60,035 bases of DNA from DATGFK01 sp040007395 (GCA_040007395.1 JBDTVG010000256.1:1-60035); one strand, 5' to 3'. Positions 24,679 through 34,103 are shown, counted from the stretch's first letter. The notes: generated by a model from the sequence alone, not told the origin. Program-made: numbers and translations.

Positions 24679-25650
24679 TTACGTTACTATTCCCTTCGTG
24701 AGGCGCATAAACACCGTTTCAAGATCTTGAGACTGTTCGCTGAAATTGACAACTGGGATGCCCTTGCTTGCCAGCGCTTGCAACATCTCGGTACGGGCAG
24801 TATCTTCGCCGTTGAAGTCTACCTGAATACGCTTCTTATTCTGCTCGTCGGGTAGATCCAACACCTGATGTACGCCGTTGATCTGACCCAAAAGCTGCTT
24901 GGCTTCCTCGGCACGATCCAGCAGCGTCACAATGATCTCATGGTGCGGCATCAACTGGCGCTGCATATCCGCCATTGAGCCTTGCGCGACAACCTGTCCG
25001 GCTTCGACAATGCCGATATGTGTGCAGATTTCCGCTACGTCTGCCAGAATGTGTGACGAAAAGAAGATCGTTTTGCCCATTCTGGCGAGTTCGACCAACA
25101 GTTCGCGGATCTCGACACGAGCGCGTGGATCAAGCCCTGATGCGGGTTCGTCCAGTATTAGCACCTGTGGATCGTGGGCAAGGGTTCGCGCCAGACATAA
25201 ACGCTGCTTCATACCGCGACTCAGTTTATCGACCATATCATCGCGGCGATGGGTGAGATCCACTAGTTCGAGCAGATCGTTGATCAATCCCGGACGATCA
25301 CGTTCTGGAATGTCATAGCAGGCGGCGAAAAAGTCTAGATATTCCCAAACTTTCATATCGTCATACACGCCGAAGAAGTCCGGCATGTAGCCAATCGCCC
25401 GCCGCACCGAACGAGGATCTTTGGTAACTTCGTGACCCGCTACAAAGGCTTGCCCAGATGAAGGCAACATTAATGTGGTCAAGATTCGCATCGTGCTGGT
25501 TTTGCCAGCGCCATTCGGCCCGACAAACCCGTAGATGCTGCCGCGTGGCACTTTCAGCGAGAGGTGGTTGACCGCCGTCAGCTTGCCGTAGCGCTTGACG
25601 AGGTCTTTGGTTTCGATAATTAGTTCGGTGTTTCCCGGTGTTGTATCCAT
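24679..25650 (-). CDS. ABC transporter ATP-binding protein (CcmA/NatA type)
   Basis: 323 aa. All ATPase motifs are present: Walker A GPNGAGKTST, Q-loop YMPDFFGVY, signature LSRGMKQRL, Walker B VLILDEPASGLD and the switch His in FFSSHIL. The C-terminal 90 residues are the extension typical of ABC-2 ATPases. It powers the permease at 22578-23519. AGGTAAG lies about seven bases before the ATG. Upstream by 29 bases is the GATase-like membrane protein. Confidence 0.95.
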   Translation of the reverse strand: MDTTPGNTELIIETKDLVKRYGKLTAVNHLSLKVPRGSIYGFVGPNGAGKTSTMRILTTLMLPSSGQAFVAGHEVTKDPRSVRRAIGYMPDFFGVYDDMKVWEYLDFFAACYDIPERDRPGLINDLLELVDLTHRRDDMVDKLSRGMKQRLCLARTLAHDPQVLILDEPASGLDPRARVEIRELLVELARMGKTIFFSSHILADVAEICTHIGIVEAGQVVAQGSMADMQRQLMPHHEIIVTLLDRAEEAKQLLGQINGVHQVLDLPDEQNKKRIQVDFNGEDTARTEMLQALASKGIPVVNFSEQSQDLETVFMRLTKGIVT

Positions 25651-25679
25651 TTTACTTACCTATACTCTAACGAACCTGA

Positions 25680-28241
25680 TTATGAACCTGCTGCCGAAAC
25701 TAGCCGACCATTGACGAGTACATCGACCCGGTCAAACGTGAGCAAGCTCACGCCGGGGGCGGGTTCGACCTGAACTTGAATGGCGTTTTCGGGGCCGAGA
25801 AAGCGCTGCGGGTCGCTCACATTGGTGAGTGTGCTGTTCACGCCAATATCGACCCATTTGCTTTCTGTCCAGTCCCATAGGGAAATGATCCCTTGCCGAT
25901 AGCTCGTTGCCTTAACCTCAATATCTAGTTGAGTGACTTCCTTGAGACGGAGCAATGGTAGTGGGTTATAGCGGAACGCTATCTTGTCGCCGGGTTGTAG
26001 GTTTATGCCATAGGGCGTGAGCTGGCGCTGTACGCTGTCACTTGTTGGTATCCATGTCAGGAAGGGCAGTGGAACCGCTACGACATCGTTCGTTTGCTTG
26101 ATCGTCACAGGCAAACGGTAAATATATAATGTCGAGTCTTCGGTTACGAACGCAGCTCCTTTGAGGGAAACGTCCAGTGGCGATGTGCTCGTCCAACCCG
26201 CCAGATAGACCGCATCGCCGCGCCCGCCACTGGCATCTACATCTTCGGTGACGGCCCGCAGAAACGCCTGACGGCGGCGAAATTCCTGCTGCTCGTTGTT
26301 GTCGCCGTAGCCGAACGAATAACCGCCGTAGTAGTAGTTGCTAAGATAATTCATACCCATGATGTCGCGCACAGTCATATCCTGTGTGCCATTGCCATTC
26401 CCGCCAGCAAATCGGCTTGCCGCCCCACCACCGAGTGAAAACGGTGCAGACTGAAAGTCGTTGCCCTGTGCAGGCGACGCGGCAAAATCAAAGTTTACGC
26501 TGTCGCCGGGATTGAGCGTGCCTACACTCTGGCTGCCACCACTGACCAGCACTACAGCGTTTTCCAAAGTCAGACCAGTTGTATTCTTGACTGTGCCTGT
26601 TACGCGGGGCGCAGTGACATTTACCCGACGGGGATCGGGGGCAGGCATTTCAAGGGTCGCACTGCCATCGATGGAGGTAGCCTGCATCGTGCCTCTACTG
26701 GCAAAAACTGCCATCAAGCCTGCATCGACGGGAACATCGCGGACTTCGTAATTGGGATACTGCCAGATTGTCGGGCCGGAGTCCGTCGGCGCAACCGAAC
26801 CGCCGCTGTTATCGACACTTTCCATCGTGCGGAGCGTCAACCCACTTTGTGCGGTAATGGTATAGATAGCACGGCGCGGCGCAAGCACGCCGATCACACC
26901 ATCTACCTGAGCGCGATCACTACCGGGCCAGACCTGCACCAACGCGATCCGGTTAATCGTCGCCTGTGTCCCGCGTAGGCTAAAGCCTGTTAGGTAGGCC
27001 AGCACACTTGTCGCTATGATAATGATCGGGATCGTAACCCATGCCAGTTCGGGGCGCTTCAACCAACGCAGTACAAGATAGTTGACTGGGCCAATGATGA
27101 GGATGTACAGCCCCAAAAAGCGCAAGAGTTGGAAGACATCGGGCAGGCGCACGCCTTTGATCAAATTGGCGGCTTGCTGGGCGGCGTTGGTATCGACAAC
27201 ACCACTTGCCCAGCTTGGTAACTGACCAGTAGTGGTCAATACAGTTAGCCAGAACTGATTGCGATTTTTCCACGACGGGAACGGCTCAAGGCCGGGATCA
27301 AGCGCCATGTAATCCACGATGCCCGCGCCATACTTCTGGCGCGTGAGCAGTGGTACACCGCTTTCCTGAACCAGAATGGTCGCTGCTTGGGTCGGCGTGC
27401 CTTGAGCAAGAACAATCGGACTGCCCGAAGGCGCTTCCAATTTATCTCCTGTATGTCCGGCAAAGTTAGCCAGCGAAGGGAGCGAAGTTAGCGTCGTATT
27501 TCCGGTTGGAGTGAACGGCAAGAGATAGGTTAGGCCCGCCTGAGTTTTCTGCCAGTTGGGGCCGCCCGTCACAATCAGGTGTCCGCCGCTGCGTGCCCAA
27601 TCGCTGATCGCTTGCCTCTGTTCGGCACTGAACTTGCCCGTATCGACATCAGTCAGCACCATCACGTCCAGACTTTGCAGTGCATTGGCATTCGGCGGCA
27701 GGTTATCGATACGCCAGTTAATCTGGTGAACATCGCCCATCCCGGTGCGGACACTCTGCAAATCGACGTTGCCAGCGGGCGACTCGGTGATCATGGCGTA
27801 GAGCAAGTCACTAGGAAACAGCGTTTTGAGTGGGCGCGTTTCGTCAGCAATAATCCCGCTGTCGTTCGCCAGTTCAACTTTTACCTGAGTTGTGCCATAG
27901 GCCAGCGTGATATACAGGAATAGTTCCTTGTTCGATCCGTTGGGGAATTCGACACTGGTCGTGTAACTTCCAGCAGAAAGACCGGGGGTACCAGAGGCCG
28001 TTACCCGTAGTTCGCCCACAATGTCAGGGCCACTATTGCTGACAGTCACCAGCAGCGGCAGCCAACGATCGCTGCGATAGTAGCCATCATAACCCGCTTC
28101 AACATTGAGTTTGACTTGGGCATTTTGGGCGGTGTGCGCATTCGCACGATGCACTGTGCTTACAAGGAGCAAACCGAATGTGATGGCGGCGAGGCAAACA
28201 AGTCGGGGGAGTGTCCCATTACCACTATGCTTCAAGTCCAC
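25680..28241 (-). CDS. Large membrane protein with GATase-like region, first gene of the ABC-2 operon
   Basis: 853 aa from a GTG at 28241 (AGGAG four bases upstream); an ATG at 28316 would add 25 residues ahead of the signal peptide. After the signal peptide (about residues 12-35) there is a beta-sandwich region (about 40-150), then a segment like class I glutamine amidotransferase/IFT52-type folds (VMVLTDVDTGKF, GGHLIVTGGPN) without an obvious catalytic Cys. Two transmembrane helices lie near residues 380-430, followed by a large C-terminal extracytoplasmic part. This organisation recalls GldG-like partners of ABC-2 transporters, where such domains bind ligands (inference). It leads a five-gene operon. 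Confidence 0.8.
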   Translation of the reverse strand: MDLKHSGNGTLPRLVCLAAITFGLLLVSTVHRANAHTAQNAQVKLNVEAGYDGYYRSDRWLPLLVTVSNSGPDIVGELRVTASGTPGLSAGSYTTSVEFPNGSNKELFLYITLAYGTTQVKVELANDSGIIADETRPLKTLFPSDLLYAMITESPAGNVDLQSVRTGMGDVHQINWRIDNLPPNANALQSLDVMVLTDVDTGKFSAEQRQAISDWARSGGHLIVTGGPNWQKTQAGLTYLLPFTPTGNTTLTSLPSLANFAGHTGDKLEAPSGSPIVLAQGTPTQAATILVQESGVPLLTRQKYGAGIVDYMALDPGLEPFPSWKNRNQFWLTVLTTTGQLPSWASGVVDTNAAQQAANLIKGVRLPDVFQLLRFLGLYILIIGPVNYLVLRWLKRPELAWVTIPIIIIATSVLAYLTGFSLRGTQATINRIALVQVWPGSDRAQVDGVIGVLAPRRAIYTITAQSGLTLRTMESVDNSGGSVAPTDSGPTIWQYPNYEVRDVPVDAGLMAVFASRGTMQATSIDGSATLEMPAPDPRRVNVTAPRVTGTVKNTTGLTLENAVVLVSGGSQSVGTLNPGDSVNFDFAASPAQGNDFQSAPFSLGGGAASRFAGGNGNGTQDMTVRDIMGMNYLSNYYYGGYSFGYGDNNEQQEFRRRQAFLRAVTEDVDASGGRGDAVYLAGWTSTSPLDVSLKGAAFVTEDSTLYIYRLPVTIKQTNDVVAVPLPFLTWIPTSDSVQRQLTPYGINLQPGDKIAFRYNPLPLLRLKEVTQLDIEVKATSYRQGIISLWDWTESKWVDIGVNSTLTNVSDPQRFLGPENAIQVQVEPAPGVSLLTFDRVDVLVNGRLVSAAGS

Positions 28242-28340
28242 ATGGCTCCTGATCGCCCAATTTATAATTTTTACACCACTTACAACACATTCGCCAATTC
28301 TACACCATATATACAAAAAGGTGCTTAGAGCACCCTAAGA

Positions 28341-28387
28341 GTAACTGCTCAGGCCCCTGTTGAATTCTCACCTACCTGAGCAGTTAC
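28341..28387. terminator. 13-bp inverted repeat between operons, possible terminator
   Basis: GTAACTGCTCAGG (28341-28353) and CCTGAGCAGTTAC (28375-28387) pair perfectly around a 21-base loop. The repeat starts six bases downstream of the solenoid gene stop and precedes the ABC-2 operon. There is no T-run, so a factor-independent terminator is only one reading. Confidence 0.4.
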
Positions 28388-28392
28388 GATAA

Positions 28393-29004
28393 TTACTCTA
28401 AATATGGTGTCAAAATATCCATTGCTTTTGTCTTAGCAACGGGATCTTCAATTTGTTGTGCTATATTTAAAGCTTCCTGAAGAATATTTTTATTCCGCTC
28501 ATACTCAAAATGGGATGATAATATTGCTAATCCGTCAACACGACTAACACTATCTTCAAGGGTCTTTAAAAATTCCTCAAAATTTTCTAAGGCAAAAGTA
28601 TAATCTTCACCTTTTGGCAAGTATATTTGCAGCAAGTTAAGCAGAGTTGCCGTTGACGATATACGGCTATTAACATTTTCGATTGTTAGAGTTGTTTTCA
28701 ATGCTTCTTTCAAGACCATATTCCGTTGATCTTTTCCTAACCTCCGAGACAAAGAGACTAAAGAAAACAGTGCTAAAGCTCGATAAGCCGGTTCGCTGAT
28801 TTGAAGTCCTAACAGATAAGCGCTCTCGAGAGTTTCATTTTCCAAGTAGACGGCTGTGTCTACTATTGTTCCAGCTAACAAAACCTCATCATTGGCACTT
28901 TTTGCTAAGCTCAGTGCTTCATACACAATTGGTGAACAATTATCTTTATCTTGAGCACACAGCTCGATAAGCTCCCTTAGCTTTAGCTGAAGATCGTAAT
29001 TCAT
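28393..29004 (-). CDS. All-helical repeat (solenoid) protein, unknown
   Basis: 203 aa from the ATG at 29004, with GGAGG about 12 bases upstream. The sequence is built of helix pairs of about 35 residues (ALSLAKSANDEVLLAGTI, ALFSLVSLSRRLGK, ALNIAQQIEDPVAKTKAM), like TPR or HEAT-type solenoids that mediate protein contacts. The gene is markedly richer in A and T than its neighbours, which suggests recent acquisition. No partner gene is apparent and no function is assigned. Confidence 0.72.
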   Translation of the reverse strand: MNYDLQLKLRELIELCAQDKDNCSPIVYEALSLAKSANDEVLLAGTIVDTAVYLENETLESAYLLGLQISEPAYRALALFSLVSLSRRLGKDQRNMVLKEALKTTLTIENVNSRISSTATLLNLLQIYLPKGEDYTFALENFEEFLKTLEDSVSRVDGLAILSSHFEYERNKNILQEALNIAQQIEDPVAKTKAMDILTPYLE

Positions 29005-29253
29005 GGTAAGAATTAACCTCCACATAAATAATGGCGCATTGTGGTTTGACTCGACATTATCAGGTTGGATAGGGCAAAGTAACAGCCCATGTCTCAGGTA
29101 AATTTTAGGTAGCGTTAACATGGCGCTTCGGCTTATGCGGTAAAATTATAGCTGACAGGTTGCACCTGCTGCGCGAAACCCTCACTTCGCGTTATGCTTT
29201 GTACGCTGGAACGTCGTCGTAGTTGCATCGGCTCGACTCAACGGAGACACCGT

Positions 29254-30291
29254 TTGGATAATCTTATTTTGTTGCTAACGCTTGGCGCTTTGAGTGGCGT
29301 GCTATCTTGGATCGGCGTGAGCCTCATTCGCAATTACGCCTTGAGTCGCCAACGCAACGCAGTAGCATCTGGCGACACCACGCCGGAAACACCACGCGGT
29401 GGCGGGTTGGCTATCCTTGTGGTTGTGCTGCTGATCTTTATGCCTGTGGGTTTATCCATTGGTGAACCGAGTCAGGTTGTTCGCTTTGCCTTGAGTGGCG
29501 TTTTCTTCGGTATTATCGGCTTTCTGGATGACCTGCGTACTTTGCCACGAGTGGCTCGGTTAGCCTTACAAACCCTTGCCGCCTTGATTTTTATCCCCTC
29601 TGCGCCGATCCACGAGATTGGCCTGCCGTATCTAAATCTATCGCTCTCGGAGCCTATGGCCTATCTGATTAGCGCTCTATGGATTGTGGCGTTGAGCAAT
29701 GCCTACAACTACATGGATGGCATCGACGGGTTGGCAGGTGGGCAAGCGGTTCTGGCAGGAACACTGTGGGCTGGAGTTGGGCTGATAGAAGGCGATCCGC
29801 TAATTGTCCTGCTTGGGTTGTTAATCGCTGCAACCTCTGCGGGTTTTCTCGTTTACAATTTGCCACCCGCCAGCATCTTTATGGGCGATGTGGGTACGAC
29901 ATTTTTGGGATTCAGTCTTGCCGCCTTACCGATGCTAACCGTTTCGCGGGGCGCGTCGTCTCGCTTGATCATTTCGGGCGGTTTGATTGTCGGGCTTTTC
30001 TTGTTTGATGCAGTGCTGACTTTCTTTCGCTACTTGCTCAAGGGGCAGGGACGCAGCCATGCCTACCGATCTCATCTGTATCAACGCCTCGTTAAACTCG
30101 GTGAATCGCCCTATCGGGTAACGACCCTCTATCTGCTTCTGTCTACTGGTTTTGGCATCGCAGGGCTGATCTACTGGCGCACCACTGCTTGGATGGCACT
30201 TCTCATCTCTGGCGCGGCGTGTTTGTTGCTGTTTATTTGGATCACGCAGCGCGAGATCGCCAGTGAAGCACCTTCGTCACACGGCGTATGA
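29254..30291 (+). CDS. MraY/WecA-family glycosyl-1-phosphate transferase
   Basis: 345 aa from a TTG at 29254 that has GGAGA six bases upstream; an upstream ATG at 29194 lacks a ribosome binding site. The enzyme moves a sugar-1-phosphate to undecaprenyl phosphate, the first step of building a surface glycan. Ten or eleven membrane helices are visible. Signatures: GGGLAIL near the N-terminus, FLDDLRTLP (the DD motif), NAYNYMDGIDGLAGG, FMGDVGTTFLG and a histidine in RSHAYRSHLYQRL. It resembles WecA/WbpL more than MraY. The acyltransferase and GT-C genes in this window could act on the same type of polymer. Confidence 0.9.
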   Translation: MDNLILLLTLGALSGVLSWIGVSLIRNYALSRQRNAVASGDTTPETPRGGGLAILVVVLLIFMPVGLSIGEPSQVVRFALSGVFFGIIGFLDDLRTLPRVARLALQTLAALIFIPSAPIHEIGLPYLNLSLSEPMAYLISALWIVALSNAYNYMDGIDGLAGGQAVLAGTLWAGVGLIEGDPLIVLLGLLIAATSAGFLVYNLPPASIFMGDVGTTFLGFSLAALPMLTVSRGASSRLIISGGLIVGLFLFDAVLTFFRYLLKGQGRSHAYRSHLYQRLVKLGESPYRVTTLYLLLSTGFGIAGLIYWRTTAWMALLISGAACLLLFIWITQREIASEAPSSHGV

Positions 30292-30322
30292 TTCTTTTGA
30301 CTGTATCGTCGTTAGAGTCCTT

Positions 30323-30802
30323 CTAGCTGTTGATCTCTAGATAGTGGCGAATCACTAAACCGAGTAGATACACGATACTCAGCATTAACAGTACACCCAA
30401 TCCGATCAGCAGTGTCATGTTGGGCGTGCTGCGTACTTTGAAATTGTACGAGCCAGTTATTTCCCGCCCATCCACCGTATTGGCCTTCCAATTGACGGTG
30501 TAACGCCCCGGCGACAGATCCCGGATCTGAGCACGCATCAGAGTTGCGTCACTGGCATCGATAAAGGTTTGGCCTTTATCGACATCCTGAAACTGGTCAT
30601 CGAAGACGTTTAGCCGACTCCCAGTGCTAAGTGGTTCTGTGAACCAGACGAAAACCTCCGAGGGCGGGCGATCCAGAACCGCATCGAGAGCCGGATCACT
30701 CCGGCGTAAGATAGACTGAGCAAGGGCATACCTTCCCATAGAGGGTCCAATGACGACGATCACGAAGATAATCATCACTAATAGAGAGTAATAGGGTTTC
30801 AT
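30323..30802 (-). CDS. CopC-like domain protein without copper ligands
   Basis: 159 aa: signal peptide (about 1-29), a CopC-like beta barrel (about 30-125: ILRRSDPALDAVLDRPPSEVF, FTEPL, DLSPGRYTVNW, TVDGREITGSYNFKV) and a C-terminal membrane helix. In copper-binding CopC the mature protein starts with His (HAxL) and has a further His in the DGHxxxG segment. Here these are Ser/Gln and Arg, so copper binding is probably lost. It may be a structural or sensor part of a membrane complex. Divergent from the lipoprotein gene at 30892. Confidence 0.82.
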   Translation of the reverse strand: MKPYYSLLVMIIFVIVVIGPSMGRYALAQSILRRSDPALDAVLDRPPSEVFVWFTEPLSTGSRLNVFDDQFQDVDKGQTFIDASDATLMRAQIRDLSPGRYTVNWKANTVDGREITGSYNFKVRSTPNMTLLIGLGVLLMLSIVYLLGLVIRHYLEINS

Positions 30803-30830
30803 GATTCACCAGATGAACGCGAAGCTGGCG

Positions 30831-30861
30831 TAGACAAATTGTGGCTATCTACTAGTATAAT
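30831..30861 (+). promoter_or_regulatory. Promoter of the lipoprotein gene
   Basis: TAGACA (30831-30836), a 19-base spacer and a perfect TATAAT (30856-30861), followed about 17 bases later by GAGGAGG and the ATG at 30892. Confidence 0.5.
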
Positions 30862-30891
30862 CACTTTATGCCGAACATTGAGGAGGAAAAA

Positions 30892-31449
30892 ATGCCGGGA
30901 TCTATTCGACTTTTCCAACATCTCTCTATCCGCAGTACTGTCGCCGCACTTGTGTTTTTGCTGGTCATAAGTGCTTGTGGGCAAAATGTCACGAAAGAGG
31001 GATCAGCCGCCGCGCTTTTGCCCAGCCTTGCTGGGTATCAAACTGCCGAAGTGATGGACATCAAGGATGCACTCGCCAAAATTGGCGCGGCGGCTTCGCT
31101 TGGTTCAGGGCAACCCGAAATCACAGCGGCTATCGCTGGGGTAAGCAGCTTGATCAGTTGCTACCAAAAGGCGGGGGCTGTTGAAGGTCGCACTTATGTG
31201 AAGACCACCGATCTTACCAAAGCCGGGGTTGTTATCGTCATCAATAAAAATGCGGTGACTAATCCCGCCCTGTTTGCCAACTGCGTTTCACCGTTTCAGG
31301 GTGATGCGCCGCCGACAGGCCCACACCCCTGCGGGAAATTTTATACGCTGGATAAAGACAATAATCAATTCTATATCGCCTATGCGGCGACTTACCCAGA
31401 AGTTTGTACGGCGATCTGTTCTGCTACGCAAGGCTGCACCACTAACTAA
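30892..31449 (+). CDS. Lipoprotein of unknown function
   Basis: 185 aa. Start ATG at 30892 follows GAGGAGG by six bases. The signal sequence ends with lipobox ISAC (hydrophobic core STVAALVFLLVIS), so the protein is lipid-anchored. The mature part has a helical LPSLAGYQTAEVMDIKDAL segment and seven more cysteines, mostly in the last 55 residues (NCVSP, HPCGK, EVCTAICSATQGC), which could form disulphides. I do not recognise the family. Confidence 0.75.
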   Translation: MPGSIRLFQHLSIRSTVAALVFLLVISACGQNVTKEGSAAALLPSLAGYQTAEVMDIKDALAKIGAAASLGSGQPEITAAIAGVSSLISCYQKAGAVEGRTYVKTTDLTKAGVVIVINKNAVTNPALFANCVSPFQGDAPPTGPHPCGKFYTLDKDNNQFYIAYAATYPEVCTAICSATQGCTTN

Positions 31450-31459
31450 TTCTGTAACA

Positions 31460-31493
31460 AGGTCGCCCCTTTCTATTGGGAAGGGGGCGACCT
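31460..31493. terminator. Bidirectional terminator between convergent genes
   Basis: A 14-bp stem (AGGTCGCCCCTTTC with GGAAGGGGGCGACCT, one T-G pair) around a short loop, 11 bases after the lipoprotein stop and 42 before the end of the convergent mannosyltransferase gene. There is no clear T-run, but the stem is very stable and the position fits. Confidence 0.6.
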
Positions 31494-31534
31494 GTGAATC
31501 TATCAGATTTAAACTATCGTTACCGGGCAACTAC

Positions 31535-32785
31535 TCAGGCAACCCAGATCCAGTGCAAGAAGTTATGCAACAAAAAGGCTTGCCAAACCAACATCACCAG
31601 CCCATACGGGACGAGCATCCACCATCGTTGAAATAGCTTTGCTGCCGCAATAAAGCATGGGAATAGCAAAAGGGAATAGCGAAAGACACTCTCAAACTGT
31701 GCGCCTTCGAGCAGAATCCCGTAGTGATACCTAAGCAAGATAACAAACAGCGATGACCACACATAGAGGCTATAAGCTGGCTGAAACTTGATCGTGACCA
31801 CAATAGCAAGGATAACCATGACGAGCAAAATCAGAGCGTTGCTGTTCTCATAATATTGGGTGATCCCGCCCCGCAGCCGATCAAAGTAAGTCATAATCGA
31901 CTCCCAAGGGGGACGAGAGGTCAGCTTCCAACCGATGTTATAGGCATTTTCAAATGACCCCAGCTTAGACAGAGCAATGTAGCCAGTGTAGCTAGCCGTG
32001 CCAAGCGCCGCCCCTAGCACTGCCGGAACTCGTTCAAGGATCGCACGCGGCCCGCGTTCCCGAAACTGAACATAAGCGATCCATGCCAGCGGCAGGCACA
32101 GAACTACTCCTTGCAAACGGGTTAGGGAGGCAAAGAAGGCTAGAATCCCAGCCAGCCACCATTTCTTATCAAAGGCCGCGAGGAAAGCCCCTAACGTTAA
32201 TGCCAGAAAGATCGGTTCGGTGTAGCCTGCTACCAGATAAAAAGCCGTTGGGAAAGCCGCCAATGCAATGAGTGTGCGGGTTGCCAGCGAACTATCGTGA
32301 AATTCACGCTGAATCAACTTATATAGCAAAATAAAAGACAGCAAACAGGCAATATTGCTGATAATCAGTGCAGCCAATACATAGCTTCCACCGCAAAATG
32401 GCGCTAACAGGCGGATGAGCAGCGGATACAGGGGTGGAAAGACAATGCCATTATCTGGGCGGTAGCCTTGGATCGCTACCTTGTCATACCACGCAGTGTC
32501 ATAGCGGTTCCATGGGGCAACCAAGCTCGCCAATGGCGAATTGACAGGCAGTGAGGCTTCGAAGGTTTCGCCGCTGGGATTGCCCATCCGCGTTACGGGG
32601 TCAAACCACAGCAGCGGCGGTTTTCCGGCGGGGACATCCGCCACCATGATTAGCGCCGCGATACCTGTCACAAGCCGTAAAACGAGGAAGACCGCCACCG
32701 AGACCCTGACAGCCTCATCGCGCCATAAACTCCGTGCTACGCCATCGGGGAATTCAAATAACTTCCAGCCGGTGTTTTCAATCAT
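31535..32785 (-). CDS. PIG-V-like GT-C mannosyltransferase
   Basis: 416 aa with about ten membrane helices. Features of the PIG-V-like family of polyprenyl-phosphate-dependent mannosyltransferases: the first extracytoplasmic loop WNRYDTAWYDKVAIQGY (acidic residue expected to be catalytic), FPPLYPLLIRLL, AFPTAFYLVAGYTEP and SLTRLQG. It would transfer a hexose from a lipid carrier on the outer face of the membrane. Its start overlaps the end of the upstream GT-C gene by eight bases, so the two are coupled. A stable terminator lies after it. Confidence 0.85.
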   Translation of the reverse strand: MIENTGWKLFEFPDGVARSLWRDEAVRVSVAVFLVLRLVTGIAALIMVADVPAGKPPLLWFDPVTRMGNPSGETFEASLPVNSPLASLVAPWNRYDTAWYDKVAIQGYRPDNGIVFPPLYPLLIRLLAPFCGGSYVLAALIISNIACLLSFILLYKLIQREFHDSSLATRTLIALAAFPTAFYLVAGYTEPIFLALTLGAFLAAFDKKWWLAGILAFFASLTRLQGVVLCLPLAWIAYVQFRERGPRAILERVPAVLGAALGTASYTGYIALSKLGSFENAYNIGWKLTSRPPWESIMTYFDRLRGGITQYYENSNALILLVMVILAIVVTIKFQPAYSLYVWSSLFVILLRYHYGILLEGAQFESVFRYSLLLFPCFIAAAKLFQRWWMLVPYGLVMLVWQAFLLHNFLHWIWVA

Positions 32786-34085
32786 GCGTTGCCTCGATTG
32801 TCTTATGCTGTAAATTGAGCCGCGTTAATGCAATGAGTAGTGCTACGTTGAATAGGGCTGTTGGCACTGCGAGATACCCCGTCCACATGGTTAGGTTGGG
32901 CCAGCGATACGGGATCGCCACCCCAAGCACGTTGTAGCTAAAGCTCCACATCAGCCCCAGCGCGATCCACCACATGCGCCGATCTTGGGCAATGGCAACT
33001 AAAGTAAGCACACCCGCTGTGTAGAGATAACGTTCGTGAACCTGTGTTGGCAGCAGGAAGAAGCCGAGATATACTGCCGAGGCCCACACAAATTCGCGTT
33101 TTTGGTGTGCGTTGCGCCAGACCAGCACCACGATTAGCAGCACAAATACGGCGAACAAAAACAGTCCCGCGTACTTGGCGGTCAATGGCCCGATGATTTG
33201 GAATGCATCTTTGTAGGCTGGCTCGAATACCTTGAGTTCTGCGCCTTTATGCAGCGAAGCCACCGCATACCAGAAGTTGTAGGCATTGTTAGTCATGAAC
33301 GGAAACGCATCGCCTGCATTCAGGTAGGATGCTAGTGCATCGACAATCCCAGTCACTACCGCAAACGGCGTGATAATCACGATACAAATGGCAGCACATA
33401 ACGCCATCCCGATAAGTGTTGGACGCAGCCCATAGCGTCGATAACTCAACACCAACAGCAATGGCCCTAGCGCGACACCCGGTTGCTTAAAGAGAATCGC
33501 AATACTAAACGAGATCCACGCCAGAATGGGTCGGTCTTTGTTCAGGGCAAAGAGCGCCAGAACCAGAAACAACGTGAAAGGCGCTTCATATTGACCCCAC
33601 CACGCCGAAGTGACGATCATACCGGGGTATATCGCCAGCAGCGTTGGCACAAGATAGGCCAAAATGCCCTGCTTCCGCAACCAAGCGTAGATGACCACTA
33701 TCAACGCAAGTTCACTGAGCAACGGCATCGCTTTGATCAGTTCAACAAAAAGCAACTGGTGTGAGGTGTCATTGCTGCTCCATGACGCTTCTGGGACAGC
33801 AGCAATAGCGCCAAAGGTCAACGTAAACAACTGTGGATAGGTACGATCCCATGCCCCAAGCCGATAATCAGCCGTGTAGAATTTGAGAATCCCTTCGTTG
33901 CGGATGATCTGCACCCACTTGGCGAAGTGATCCATATCCCCTTGGTACAGTACGTCGTTAATAAAAACGACCCGCACTAGCACCGCCAACACAAGAATAG
34001 GCACCAGCGCAATCCAGCGACTCGCTAGCTTTGATTGATATATCCCGGAACGATTGATGATATCTGTTGAAATGGTACTAGCCAC
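32778..34085 (-). CDS. GT-C family glycosyltransferase, multi-pass membrane protein
   Basis: 435 aa from the GTG at 34085 (AAGGG about six bases upstream); another GTG at 34103 lacks a ribosome binding site. There are about eleven membrane helices. The first loop carries YQGDMDHFAKWVQ, with the acidic pair typical of GT-C enzymes, and DRTYPQLFTLTF. It resembles GT87/DUF2029 or PMT-like transferases that use polyprenyl-phosphate sugars. It is the first gene of a pair with the PIG-V-like enzyme; together they may extend a surface glycan or glycolipid. Confidence 0.82.
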   Translation of the reverse strand: MASTISTDIINRSGIYQSKLASRWIALVPILVLAVLVRVVFINDVLYQGDMDHFAKWVQIIRNEGILKFYTADYRLGAWDRTYPQLFTLTFGAIAAVPEASWSSNDTSHQLLFVELIKAMPLLSELALIVVIYAWLRKQGILAYLVPTLLAIYPGMIVTSAWWGQYEAPFTLFLVLALFALNKDRPILAWISFSIAILFKQPGVALGPLLLVLSYRRYGLRPTLIGMALCAAICIVIITPFAVVTGIVDALASYLNAGDAFPFMTNNAYNFWYAVASLHKGAELKVFEPAYKDAFQIIGPLTAKYAGLFLFAVFVLLIVVLVWRNAHQKREFVWASAVYLGFFLLPTQVHERYLYTAGVLTLVAIAQDRRMWWIALGLMWSFSYNVLGVAIPYRWPNLTMWTGYLAVPTALFNVALLIALTRLNLQHKTIEATHD

Positions 34086-34103
34086 TGTGTTACCCTTAGC
34101 CAC

